The position numbers were made by a program, and so were the translations under genes. A stretch of DNA of 64,000 bases from an uncultured Lachnospiraceae bacterium (GTDB lineage Bacteria > Bacillota > Clostridia > Lachnospirales > Lachnospiraceae). Below the pieces are notes generated by a model. The model was not told the origin of the DNA. It ran no database searches and saw nothing but the letters and a program-made list of their open reading frames with translations. Shown in pieces: positions 55,091 through 63,319 of the stretch (position 1 is the stretch's first letter; each line of letters starts with the position of its first letter). The stretch covers positions 1-64,000 of the forward strand of contig CAMWGV010000007.1 in assembly GCA_947173945.1 (NCBI GenBank), read 5' to 3'.

Positions 55091-55113
55091 ATAACAATCC
55101 TCCTTTATAATTT

Positions 55114-55458
55114 TTATATTTTTTTCTTTTGAAGTGCCTCACGTGTCAAGCTTTCCTCCTGCCTTATCTCCCAATGAATTAAGAATGTAAGCGCTGCCCG
55201 AAGTGCAATTATTCCTGCAACAATGGCGATTTCTTTCCACTCACGCACAACTACAGTTCTTAAAATTTCACTTCCCAGCTTGAATTCCAATCCCATGGCA
55301 AATCCCTTGGCAAGATAAATTCTTGTGTCTGGTCTTCTCCCTATGCACTTATATAAGCTTACAACACACGTTATAATAATAACGCCTACTCCCACGAACT
55401 CAAATAGAAGTATTCCTATTTCAACAATATATTCTAAAAAAATATTCAAATATTCCAA
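55114..55458 (-). CDS. DUF1622 small membrane protein
   Basis: The 114-residue protein opens with TTG at 55458, behind GAAAGGA at a slightly long spacing. A first membrane segment (about 12-38, GILLFEFVGVGVIIITCVVSL), a conserved middle region (RIYLAKGFAMGLEFKLGSEILRTV) and a second hydrophobic stretch (IAIVAGIIALRAALTFLIHWEI) fit the DUF1622 family of unknown function. The tail is charged. Confidence 0.82.
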   Translation of the reverse strand: MEYLNIFLEYIVEIGILLFEFVGVGVIIITCVVSLYKCIGRRPDTRIYLAKGFAMGLEFKLGSEILRTVVVREWKEIAIVAGIIALRAALTFLIHWEIRQEESLTREALQKKKI

Positions 55459-55570
55459 GGTATGTCAATCCTTTCAGCCTGTGGTTTAGTATTGTGGAAC
55501 CACATACTATACTATTGACATTTTTTCCTCTTTTAAATCTTTGACATTCTTTTCATTTTAAAATATATAA

Positions 55571-56014
55571 TCAGCCGAAACGTCGGAATAGCTCCCCTTT
55601 AAGGTATTCATATCTCAAACGTTTTTCTTCTTTGGCAAAATGAATTTCCCTGAACTGTTCCGGATTTTCACTATAATCAAGCACTTCATCTCCAAACTGT
55701 TCGCTTGTCAGATCAAAGACCCGATCTCCCACCACATTATAGCAATGATAATTTCCTCCCGGTCTTAGCACTCCAAACACCTTTCCGCCAAAAATATCCT
55801 GTGCCAGAAACGCAGTTATGGAACACTGTCCAAGAGTCTTATTTTCACTGCTCCAATCATCTCTCATTCTTGGTGCACACGTGTTGGCACACCATATTTC
55901 TGACAATGCATCATATAAATCTATCGGTGTTTTAATTTTATTGTAAGTTTCATTTACCGCTGGCACATCCGCCTGCTCCCATCCGTAAAAATTATACTTT
56001 TTCATTTCTGACAT
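55571..56014 (-). CDS. YunG-like protein
   Basis: The 147-residue soluble protein has the pattern I associate with Bacillus YunG: LYDALSEIWCANTCAPRMRDDWS, then GQCSITAFLAQDIFGGKVFGV and HCYNVVGDRVFDLTSEQF. The ordered GQC, HCYN and D residues are like a papain-fold Cys-His-Asp triad, so a cysteine-hydrolase or transglutaminase-like activity is conceivable, but the family has no proven function that I know. It lies 52 bases downstream of the large amidohydrolase. Confidence 0.7.
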   Translation of the reverse strand: MSEMKKYNFYGWEQADVPAVNETYNKIKTPIDLYDALSEIWCANTCAPRMRDDWSSENKTLGQCSITAFLAQDIFGGKVFGVLRPGGNYHCYNVVGDRVFDLTSEQFGDEVLDYSENPEQFREIHFAKEEKRLRYEYLKGELFRRFG

Positions 56015-56066
56015 ACGATTTCCCTTATCTTTACAAATTTAAAATTGCTTATCCTCAATTAATTGG

Positions 56067-57920
56067 CTACATGTTTAACCCATATTTCTCAAGCAGTCCA
56101 TCTATCTGTTTCTGATATTCAACGTCATATGAGCTAAGCAGTCTGCTTCTGACAAATTGTTTGTTATATTGTTTGTTATATTCCTCAAAAAGTCTGTCAA
56201 GGGTTTCTATCGCTGCATCAAAATCAATATGAATATCCTTTTCGTCATTGTCGACGTTTATTTTAATATCAGGAATATAAACACGTAAATTTCTTGCACC
56301 TTTGTCAGTGATATTTTCCTCATCAATACCCTTCATGTCTGCCTCAATCGATACAACCCTGTCGTCGTCAATACCAAATGCATCAAACATTTCTTTAATT
56401 CCAAAAACAAGATTTCCATTTATAATTGTGGCAACCGTATCAAAATCAGAAAATGTTTCAAATGCCTCACTTATATCGTCTTGCTGTAAAAATTTACGAC
56501 CTTTCGAAACAATATAAAAATCTGCATAGCTTCCCACTTTAATTTCTCCAACTTTATTGGCATCGATAGCACTTGCAGGGATACTGGTTATCATGTCCAG
56601 GAAAATACTATTTATATTGTCCGGAAAAGGCTTATGGTAAAACCTTCCCATAGCAAGCTTTTGTGCAAATTTTGCCTCGTCCCATACATGCTTTGAGCCA
56701 CTAGGTGCCCAGTCAGAGCCTATACAGACAAAATCGGTTCTTAATCCGCTTAAAAGAAATCTTGGCGTGTCATCATACAAAAGCAGGTTCGATACAGGCG
56801 ACCACACAAGCCTTATTTCACAGCTATTGATAAATCTGATATTCTTTTCGTCATCCAAATCAATTCCACAGCAATGTATCAGAGTGAGCTTTGACGCTGC
56901 AACCTTATTTTTATAGTCGTCAATTTCCATTATTTTATCTCTGAAATATTCAAACTCTTTCTTTGAATAAGCATCAACACCCTTTTGTGCACCTACTTCA
57001 AACTTCACATTTCCTGATCTGCCCTCTGCAAGATGAATGATGTATCCGCCTGCATTTCTTGCTATTTCTCCAATACCTTTATATTTTAAATAATCCAGAT
57101 ATTCTTGAAAATAACTTTTTTGTGCCCCATTGGCACCAATCTCAATAACCTGCCAGTCATTCGTATCAATAGGAGGATAAAAGGATTTTTTCACTTCCTC
57201 ATTTTGTAACTGATTTTCTTTTTGATGTTCTGCTTTTAATACAGTATCAGGCTTAAAGAAATCTATTACACTGTTTATTTTCTGTGTCTCCTGCAACCCC
57301 AAATCTGACGAAACCCCTGTACTCCTAAGCAGGATATGACCGCCTTTACGATTAATTTTTTGCTGTGTCTCGGAATTATCGGAAAAATAACTTATTTCCG
57401 TAGGCTCCTGCAAAGTTGTTGTGCCACCCGCAATTGCCTGAAGCTCTGAAAAAAACTGGATTACGGCATAAGGATCCTCATTATATGATCCCTCCTTCTT
57501 GCTTTGCACAGAATATTTTTTCCAATTATTAAATATAAATTGATACAATCCCTTTACTTCATCTAAATACTCTGTACAGTTACGCCACTCGTGCCTGTTG
57601 TCCCAAGGCTCCTGAATCGGACGTTTCCATATTGGCATCATATTATAGTCGATATGGTTATGTATATCAACCAAGCCAGGGAAAATATGACATGGTTCTC
57701 CATCGTTGTCCAGCCGAATAATAAACAGATTTTCATACTTTATATTCAGCTCACGGATATGTTCGACTATGTCACCATCTTCCCTCAACCTCCTAACCTC
57801 AATAATAATACCATCCTTAAATACAATCGATGCATGTACCTGTTCATACTCATGAATAAATTTCCTTAATGTACAGATACCTCCAACCAATGCAGTCAGT
57901 CTTGAATTACCTTTTAACAT
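56067..57920 (-). CDS. Large amidohydrolase-family protein
   Basis: Two adjacent ATGs (57923, 57920) are possible starts after GGGGGAG. The 617-residue protein has the amidohydrolase metal site FPGLVDIHNHIDYN at about 85-98, LIHCCGIDLDD in the barrel middle (His ligand), and IGSDWAPSGSKHVWDEAKFA, with the final Asp ligand. It is longer than common family members (about 400-480) and has an extra C-terminal ~100 residues ending in a helical region with a 4-residue tandem duplication (YNKQYNKQ, from a 12-base repeat near 56158-56181). A deaminase or cyclic amide hydrolase is likely; the substrate is unknown. Confidence 0.8.
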   Translation of the reverse strand: MLKGNSRLTALVGGICTLRKFIHEYEQVHASIVFKDGIIIEVRRLREDGDIVEHIRELNIKYENLFIIRLDNDGEPCHIFPGLVDIHNHIDYNMMPIWKRPIQEPWDNRHEWRNCTEYLDEVKGLYQFIFNNWKKYSVQSKKEGSYNEDPYAVIQFFSELQAIAGGTTTLQEPTEISYFSDNSETQQKINRKGGHILLRSTGVSSDLGLQETQKINSVIDFFKPDTVLKAEHQKENQLQNEEVKKSFYPPIDTNDWQVIEIGANGAQKSYFQEYLDYLKYKGIGEIARNAGGYIIHLAEGRSGNVKFEVGAQKGVDAYSKKEFEYFRDKIMEIDDYKNKVAASKLTLIHCCGIDLDDEKNIRFINSCEIRLVWSPVSNLLLYDDTPRFLLSGLRTDFVCIGSDWAPSGSKHVWDEAKFAQKLAMGRFYHKPFPDNINSIFLDMITSIPASAIDANKVGEIKVGSYADFYIVSKGRKFLQQDDISEAFETFSDFDTVATIINGNLVFGIKEMFDAFGIDDDRVVSIEADMKGIDEENITDKGARNLRVYIPDIKINVDNDEKDIHIDFDAAIETLDRLFEEYNKQYNKQFVRSRLLSSYDVEYQKQIDGLLEKYGLNM

Positions 57921-58011
57921 CATAAATAAACGCTCCCCCTTCTTAAGTATAATTCAAATTTTTCCCAAGATTACTATCATCTTTTTTATAATTATCATGG
58001 TACTTTCATAT

Positions 58012-58365
58012 CTATTTTTTAGAGTATCTGTTTTGATACCCTTCATGCTCAAATATCATATCATCACCATCGAATGATACATCAAAAGAATGTGAACCCC
58101 CATCATCACTTTTAAATTCAATCTTCTTTCCGTCATATTTATATGTGCCTGACGAATTTGAATTAACCGGAAAATCACCAGTCGTATACACCTGCTCCGT
58201 ATATGTTCCATCCGACTTTATTGTATATATTGTAGTCATATCACCACTGACCTTTTGCCATGTATTACATATCTTTGCCAGCTGTTCCGGACTTACCTCA
58301 TCCTTCCTTGCACCACATCCACACAACAAACACATGCATAATACAAACAAATATAATTTTTTCAT
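58012..58365 (-). CDS. Small lipocalin-like lipoprotein
   Basis: I choose the ATG at 58365 (MKKLYLFVLCMCLLCGC), behind GGGAGG. The 117-residue product has a lipoprotein signal (LLCGC) and then a compact beta-rich domain (TWQKVSGDMTTIYTIKSDGTYTEQVYTTGD...GTYKYDGKKIEFKSDDGGSHSFDVSFDGDDMIF, positions about 40-110), similar in pattern to small lipocalin-like DUF proteins of Clostridia. Function unknown. Confidence 0.7.
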   Translation of the reverse strand: MKKLYLFVLCMCLLCGCGARKDEVSPEQLAKICNTWQKVSGDMTTIYTIKSDGTYTEQVYTTGDFPVNSNSSGTYKYDGKKIEFKSDDGGSHSFDVSFDGDDMIFEHEGYQNRYSKK

Positions 58366-58395
58366 CACTTTACCTCCCAATGTCACTATGAACCT

Positions 58396-58782
58396 TTAAT
58401 CCATCTCAATTCCTTCATACAGCTTCATTGTCTCACGATTGCGGTATTCATGCTTCTCATAATAACCAATCAGACCTTGTTCTGCATTTCTTAATGCCAC
58501 CATATACACGTCTTTATTTTCTTTTTCGTTGAAGAACGTGTACACAATATTATTATCTTTTGATTTTTGAAACCACTCTATGACTTTTTTAATACGCACC
58601 TGTGATTCAGCATTATGGCACTCCATGAGATTCCTGCCTAAAAGAGAACTGCCTCCCCATTTTGCATATCTTTCACATGCCGCAGGATTCATGTATATAA
58701 TAGAATGCTCCAAATTGCATACTACCACTGCAGCCATATCCATATCTATAATACTTTTAAAATACTCATTTAACTCAGCCAT
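58396..58782 (-). CDS. Single-domain PAS protein
   Basis: With AAGGAGG five bases ahead, the second of two ATGs (58782) is the better start. The 128-residue protein is a PAS sensor fold alone: MAAVVVCNLEHSIIYMNPAACERYAKWGG..LLGRNLMECHNAESQVRIKKVIEWF, with the cysteine/histidine in ECHN and the closing strand VYMVALRNAEQGLIGYYEKHEYR. Such short PAS proteins are usual in Clostridia and their ligand is unknown. No kinase or cyclase domain is attached. Confidence 0.82.
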   Translation of the reverse strand: MAELNEYFKSIIDMDMAAVVVCNLEHSIIYMNPAACERYAKWGGSSLLGRNLMECHNAESQVRIKKVIEWFQKSKDNNIVYTFFNEKENKDVYMVALRNAEQGLIGYYEKHEYRNRETMKLYEGIEMD

Positions 58783-58891
58783 CATTGCCTCCTTGTGAAA
58801 CCATTTCGTTCCACTTTATATATTATAAGTAATTGACTGGAAATGCAAGTAATTAAATATATTTTACACTCCATATCTCTACAACAGCCAA

Positions 58892-59086
58892 TTAAGTCTG
58901 AATGAACGCATCAGAAAAAATATAGAGTGCCTGCATGTACAACAAACACTCTCTTAAAACATCCTCACTAATATATGGATAAGCATATCCAAAATACTGC
59001 TTGTTCGCAAAAGCGGATGAAGCTGCATTCGCTTCCCCTCCGTCTGAAGGCTGTGGACCATTATTCTTGGACCTGAATATATCTAC
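58892..59086 (-). pseudogene. Start-less reading frame, probable gene remnant
   Basis: The minus strand is open for 64 codons from 59086 to a TAA at 58892, beginning right at the stop codon of the upstream gene in the -1 frame. It has no ATG, GTG or TTG near its beginning. The peptide is not random-looking: SKNNGPQPSDGGEANAASS, then NKQYFGYAYPYISEDVLREC and LLYMQALYIFSDAFIQT. It may be the 3' end of a longer gene whose front was lost, or a frameshifted tail of the gene at 59083. No homolog is recalled. The rest of the 58783-59082 interval shows nothing else clear. Confidence 0.4.
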
Positions 59087-59448
59087 TCATTAACAACTGC
59101 CTTAACAGCTAAATCCAAGCCTTCAAACACTTTTATCGCCTCTTTGAACTGATTTGCCATTTTATTATCATCCCCTGAAAAAATGGCTTCACTTAATGAG
59201 CCAATTGTCTTGTTAAAGCTGTCCTTATCAACTCTTGTTTTACCGTCATTTAAAACTTCCATTGTGGAATTTACAATTTGAATTTCCCAATTCAAAGAGT
59301 CAATAACCGTCTTCAAAAGCTTGTCTGTATCCTCTAATCGGTTACCTGACAATTCATTTACAAGTGATTTCATGTTACCGACTAACTTGCTATTGAATTC
59401 CTCCAATACCTTTAAAGCCTCTACCTGCTCGTCTCTGCTGTTTTCCAT
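59083..59448 (-). CDS. Small helical protein of unknown function
   Basis: The ATG at 59448 (MENSRDEQVEALKVLEEFN) is eight bases after GGAGG; an upstream ATG at 59463 overlaps that site. The 121-residue product is entirely helical in pattern, acidic and without a signal or membrane segment. It is the last intact gene of the glycan locus and is separated from the CapD-like gene by a hairpin repeat. A helical chaperone or adaptor is imaginable, but there is no family match I can name. Confidence 0.6.
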   Translation of the reverse strand: MENSRDEQVEALKVLEEFNSKLVGNMKSLVNELSGNRLEDTDKLLKTVIDSLNWEIQIVNSTMEVLNDGKTRVDKDSFNKTIGSLSEAIFSGDDNKMANQFKEAIKVFEGLDLAVKAVVNE

Positions 59449-59480
59449 AACTTCATCCTCCATTATTTTAAATTTTCATT

Positions 59481-59544
59481 GATGCGGTATCGCACTAACA
59501 ATATTTACATCTTATCCCAATATTCTTAGTACGACAACCTCATC
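59481..59544. repeat. Simple hairpin of the GCACTAAGAATATT family
   Basis: Arms at 59481-59506 and 59519-59544 (GATGCGG..ACTAACAATATT and its near complement) enclose a 12-base loop. It fills the gap between the CapD-like gene and the small helical gene almost exactly. The arm sequence is related to the outer arms at 49585-49740 and the single arm at 33686. No T-run follows, so it is a weak terminator at best. Confidence 0.6.
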
Positions 59545-59547
59545 AAA

Positions 59548-60756
59548 TTACATTTTACTATCCAGTGATTTTCCCGCCTCTATATGTTTAAACTCAGGAA
59601 GGTATGCTTCCAGTAATCCTACTATATCTTCCTTCGTAACTTTATCTGCGGAAAACGCATTCGTTAAATCCAAATACAGCTTTTCAATTTTCTGTTTTTC
59701 AGGAATGGCTTTTTCCATCACCACGCCAAGAGAACGGAATCTGTCCATATCAACGGTTTCCACATCTGTAAAAAACTCCTCATAAGGCTTCTCCCCTGAC
59801 GTATCTGACATGGAAAAATGTACCGGGTACATGTTACTGCCACTCTTTAAATCTACAGCTTTTTTAATTGCCTCTGCATCAGAATTGCATTTGAGTACAG
59901 CAAAGCCATGCTCCTGTAAAAGCTTTTCCGCAATAACATCAAATGTCATCATCTGTTCATCCTTAAGCTTCGGGAAGAAAATCTCCCGATTGCTTCCAAG
60001 CATGCAGGCAAGCATACATATCTGTCCGCTCTCCTCAAGCGAAACAAAATACCGCCTTACATCATAAGGTGCGCTTAGCGGCTGAAGCTTGGAAATACGT
60101 GCTAAAAATCCTGCAGGAAGGGAACCGTTCGAAAATGCTACATTTGCAAATCGTGCAGTTTTTACCGGAAACCTGTCGGAATAGCTGAAAATAACATCCT
60201 CCATAATTCTCTTGCTGGCTCCCATGATGTTTACAGGATTGGCAGCCTTATCCGTAGATACACAGAAATATTCCTCCGGCGGCAGCTCCGTCAATAAATC
60301 AAGCAGTTTTTTTGCATGCAAAACATTATTTTGAAGCATTGCCTCAATAGAGTAAATATCCTTTTCCGAACGCACATGCTTATGTGCAGAAAAATTTGCT
60401 ACTATATCAAAACCACCACGGGCCCTGAACATTTTTTCAAAGACCGCAGATGCAAAATCCATTGGGTATGGTATGTAATCATCAGGTACAAACATTTCTT
60501 CCATAGAACGTAAGTCCCTTGTCAGCTCTGCCAGACCATTTTCATTTATATCAACAACAATCAAAGTTCTTGGCTTATAAGGCAACACAGCCTTCACAAA
60601 TGAGCTTCCGATACTTCCTGCTCCTCCGATAACCAGCACGGACTTACCCTCTATTTTCTTGGTAAGCTCATCCTTATTTGCTTTCATATCATCTTCAAAT
60701 AGGCTTGCCTTACGTTTTATAACATGTTCGGAAACAAACCTGCTTAAATCAAACAT
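59548..60756 (-). CDS. CapD/FlaA1-like UDP-sugar 4,6-dehydratase
   Basis: The 402-residue enzyme is an extended SDR. The Rossmann motif VLVIGGAGSIGSSFVKAVL is near residue 39; ANFSAHKHV and the catalytic pair CVSTDKAANPVNIMGASKR follow, with Met in place of the SDR Tyr as in PseB/FlaA1. It lacks the N-terminal membrane part of WbpM types. It would make a UDP-4-keto-6-deoxy sugar (UDP-GlcNAc type), the first step to pseudaminic, bacillosamine or other modified sugars. AAGGAGG precedes the ATG. With two CgeB-like transferases upstream it fits a flagellin or surface-glycan pathway. Confidence 0.87.
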   Translation of the reverse strand: MFDLSRFVSEHVIKRKASLFEDDMKANKDELTKKIEGKSVLVIGGAGSIGSSFVKAVLPYKPRTLIVVDINENGLAELTRDLRSMEEMFVPDDYIPYPMDFASAVFEKMFRARGGFDIVANFSAHKHVRSEKDIYSIEAMLQNNVLHAKKLLDLLTELPPEEYFCVSTDKAANPVNIMGASKRIMEDVIFSYSDRFPVKTARFANVAFSNGSLPAGFLARISKLQPLSAPYDVRRYFVSLEESGQICMLACMLGSNREIFFPKLKDEQMMTFDVIAEKLLQEHGFAVLKCNSDAEAIKKAVDLKSGSNMYPVHFSMSDTSGEKPYEEFFTDVETVDMDRFRSLGVVMEKAIPEKQKIEKLYLDLTNAFSADKVTKEDIVGLLEAYLPEFKHIEAGKSLDSKM

Positions 60757-60894
60757 TCCTTACAGCCTCCTTATTTATCTGTTGAATACCACATGGTTAA
60801 CTCTCTGCGTCCCTCAGATGCGAAGTCATATTTGCCCATATGTCACTATATTATCATTTCCCACTTTTTTTATCAACGAAATAACACTCTTTTT

Positions 60895-60926
60895 AAAACC
60901 CAACCATATCAAAACCCAACCATATC
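60895..60926. repeat. Exact 16-bp tandem duplication at a gene end
   Basis: AAAACCCAACCATATC occurs twice in a row (60895-60910, 60911-60926) over the last codons and stop of the CgeB-like gene at 60909. The second copy lies just outside the reading frame, so the protein end is unaffected. Confidence 0.85.
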
Positions 60927-62078
60927 AAGCATCTGTTTTACGCGAATATCGTATGTATGATGTTCAAGAACCTTCTTTTGTCCATTTGCTGCAATATCCA
61001 TACGCTCATCATCATGTTTCAGATAATAATCAATTTTATTAAGCAAGTCAGGAATGCTTTCATATACGACAACATCCTTGCCCAATGTAAAATATTCCGG
61101 TATTTCGCTCTGATAATTTGCAATAACAAATCCACCGGCACTCATAATTTCAAAAATCCGGAGCGTCATACCTGACTTAAAGGTTTTACTTGCAATTTCC
61201 AGGTTTATTTTACTGCATTTATATATTTTAGGAAGCATAATGTTGGAATCTGCAATACCACGATTGTTAATATGTGAAAGCATGGATGTATCACTTGTGG
61301 TATATAAATCCATTTTAAAATTTTTGCTCACCGCATCCAGAGTTTTAATACGGTCAAGCATGGTACATCGATAGCCAAAATAATAATCTGCTATCACACT
61401 TCTGGCATCATCAAGGTAATCCGGTGGAACCTGCCAATCTATATGCTTTTTAAATTCTTCTAAAAACTGCTCGTCGAACGACTCCTCCATGAAATTGTAG
61501 CCATATACGTTTAACTGTGCGTTTATGATTCCGTCAACATATCCCATGAGATACGGCGGCAGGGTCTCACTTATCCTTTGGTGTGTCCCCCTTTCAGAAT
61601 AAAGTGAGCCAACAAACGAAACGTCACAGCCGTATGTTTCGTAATCCTCATCTGATATGATATTATTTGCAAAACGAACCGGGTCACATGCCCCCGGAAG
61701 GTAATATATATTCGTTTGTGGATATACATTTTTAAATCTTTCCGCATGCATTTTATCAAAGAAAAAAGTATGGTTATGGGTATCCGCAAACGTACCGGAA
61801 TATAAAGAATAGCATGGGCAATCACAAAGCCACGATAAATATGGAATATCAAGAAATTTACATGCCCTTGAAATTATGGGAATAAAATTTATAGACAGGA
61901 CAAAATCCATATTTTCATTTGCCTCGACAAAGCTGAAAAAATTTTTTAAGTACTTCGTGTCATAATCCTTTTCAACAAATTCCTGTTCAAAAGGTATAAC
62001 TTCATGCCCAAGACGCCTGAACGCCTCGGTAAATTTATCCTCCATCATATTGCCCCAATAACAGAATATAAGCTTCAT
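60909..62078 (-). CDS. CgeB-like glycosyltransferase A
   Basis: The 389-residue protein resembles CgeB/DUF3880-type glycosyltransferases (GT-B fold). The N-terminal domain has FCYWGNMMEDKFTEAFRRLGHEVIPF and LSINFIPIISRACKFLDIPYLSWLCDCPC; the C-terminal domain has INLEIASKTFKSGMTLRIFEIMSAGGFVIANYQSEIPEYF, the GT4-like donor-binding region, and a terminal HTYDIRVKQML helix. CgeB-family enzymes act in spore-crust and flagellin or S-layer glycosylation in Firmicutes. It follows a second, paralogous gene after 21 bases, and a 153-base gap separates it from the dehydratase gene downstream. Confidence 0.84.
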   Translation of the reverse strand: MKLIFCYWGNMMEDKFTEAFRRLGHEVIPFEQEFVEKDYDTKYLKNFFSFVEANENMDFVLSINFIPIISRACKFLDIPYLSWLCDCPCYSLYSGTFADTHNHTFFFDKMHAERFKNVYPQTNIYYLPGACDPVRFANNIISDEDYETYGCDVSFVGSLYSERGTHQRISETLPPYLMGYVDGIINAQLNVYGYNFMEESFDEQFLEEFKKHIDWQVPPDYLDDARSVIADYYFGYRCTMLDRIKTLDAVSKNFKMDLYTTSDTSMLSHINNRGIADSNIMLPKIYKCSKINLEIASKTFKSGMTLRIFEIMSAGGFVIANYQSEIPEYFTLGKDVVVYESIPDLLNKIDYYLKHDDERMDIAANGQKKVLEHHTYDIRVKQMLDMVGF

Positions 62079-62099
62079 AATATTTACTCCCTATCCATC

Positions 62100-63290
62100 T
62101 CATCCCATACCACATATATTTAAAATTTCATTAATCCGATGTTGGTATGTGTGATAACTGCACACTTTTCTATAGCCATGCACCAATATTTTTATCCTCT
62201 CATCCTCATGATGCAGATAATATTCTACTTTATCAACCAAATCCTCTATAGAATCAAAGGCAACATAATCTACCCCATCAATAAACAATCCATCCATATC
62301 CTTTTGCCTGTTTGACATAAGGAATCCTCCACTGCCCATTACATCAAAAGCACGCAAAGGGATTCCCGTGAAAATACTTCTTAGAGAAATATTAAGATTG
62401 ATTTTACTATTAAAAAATACCTTTGGCATCTCTTCCATATAGTCTACTCCATTATGCACCTCAACCTCAGGAATAAGCCCTACCGGCTTCTCGTATGTAT
62501 AAATGCGGGTTTTGTATTTTGTTGCCAGGGAATTACAAATCATCGTCCTATCCATCTGGGTAATGGCTCTTCCAAAGCAAATCGATGCATAATATATATC
62601 ATCTGTTAACAGACATTTTTTCCTCTCATCAGCAGCATCCACATTTGGTATTTTAGCATAATCCAATTCCTTAAGCTCATCGAACCAATTCGTCCCCTCA
62701 CGCCAGCTTCCCGCTGTATTTTGAATAATTTCATCAATTTTATACCGTATGTTATCTTCAAGGGACATTTTCATCGCATTATATCCATTAACAGATTCGG
62801 CACAATAAAGCTTGCCTAACAGTGATATTTCACAGCTATACCTGTTATCCACATCTGACAAATCCATTTCCGAAAGTCTGTCATCGTTCACTGCCAATGG
62901 CATTAAATATACATGCTCTACGCCCATTCCCTTTATATATTTGTACTCCGTGCTGTCAAAAACAAATATTCTGTTGCAGGGAAGCATAATTGTTTCAGAG
63001 TATAATGTAGGCTGCCAGCTGTCATACATCCATGAAATATACAAAAGTCCAAACGTATTACACACATATGCCGCTGACGGAACGTAATTATATGATATAA
63101 CAAAATCATATGGTTGTTCTTTTTCTGCATTCAAAACAGCTTCTGTAATTTTGTTTCTGCACACCTCATCGTCAATGACATAAGAGCATTCATAATTATC
63201 AATCATCTCAACCTGATGCCCTGCCATAATAAGTGACATTGCCAAATCAGGTGTCATAAGTCCCCTGTTAAACAGATATAATATTTTCAT
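62100..63290 (-). CDS. CgeB-like glycosyltransferase B
   Basis: The 396-residue protein is a paralog of the downstream gene: ILYLFNRGLMTPDLAMSLIMAGHQVEMID, VISYNYVPSAAYVCNTFGLLYISWMYDSW, and the C-terminal INLNISLRSIFTGIPLRAFDVMGSGGFLMSNRQKDMDGLF with the HTYQHRINEILN ending. A shared arrangement but low identity suggests two sequential transferases on one glycan. It is probably cytoplasmic and uses a nucleotide sugar. It starts 29 bases after the next gene upstream ends. Confidence 0.84.
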   Translation of the reverse strand: MKILYLFNRGLMTPDLAMSLIMAGHQVEMIDNYECSYVIDDEVCRNKITEAVLNAEKEQPYDFVISYNYVPSAAYVCNTFGLLYISWMYDSWQPTLYSETIMLPCNRIFVFDSTEYKYIKGMGVEHVYLMPLAVNDDRLSEMDLSDVDNRYSCEISLLGKLYCAESVNGYNAMKMSLEDNIRYKIDEIIQNTAGSWREGTNWFDELKELDYAKIPNVDAADERKKCLLTDDIYYASICFGRAITQMDRTMICNSLATKYKTRIYTYEKPVGLIPEVEVHNGVDYMEEMPKVFFNSKINLNISLRSIFTGIPLRAFDVMGSGGFLMSNRQKDMDGLFIDGVDYVAFDSIEDLVDKVEYYLHHEDERIKILVHGYRKVCSYHTYQHRINEILNICGMG

Positions 63291-63319
63291 TGGTATATTT
63301 CCTATCTATATTTATTGTA

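Noticed and set aside
56158-56181. 12-base direct repeat within the large amidohydrolase gene as a possible mobile-element scar
   Set aside because: It stays in frame and only duplicates YNKQ, which is simple slippage.
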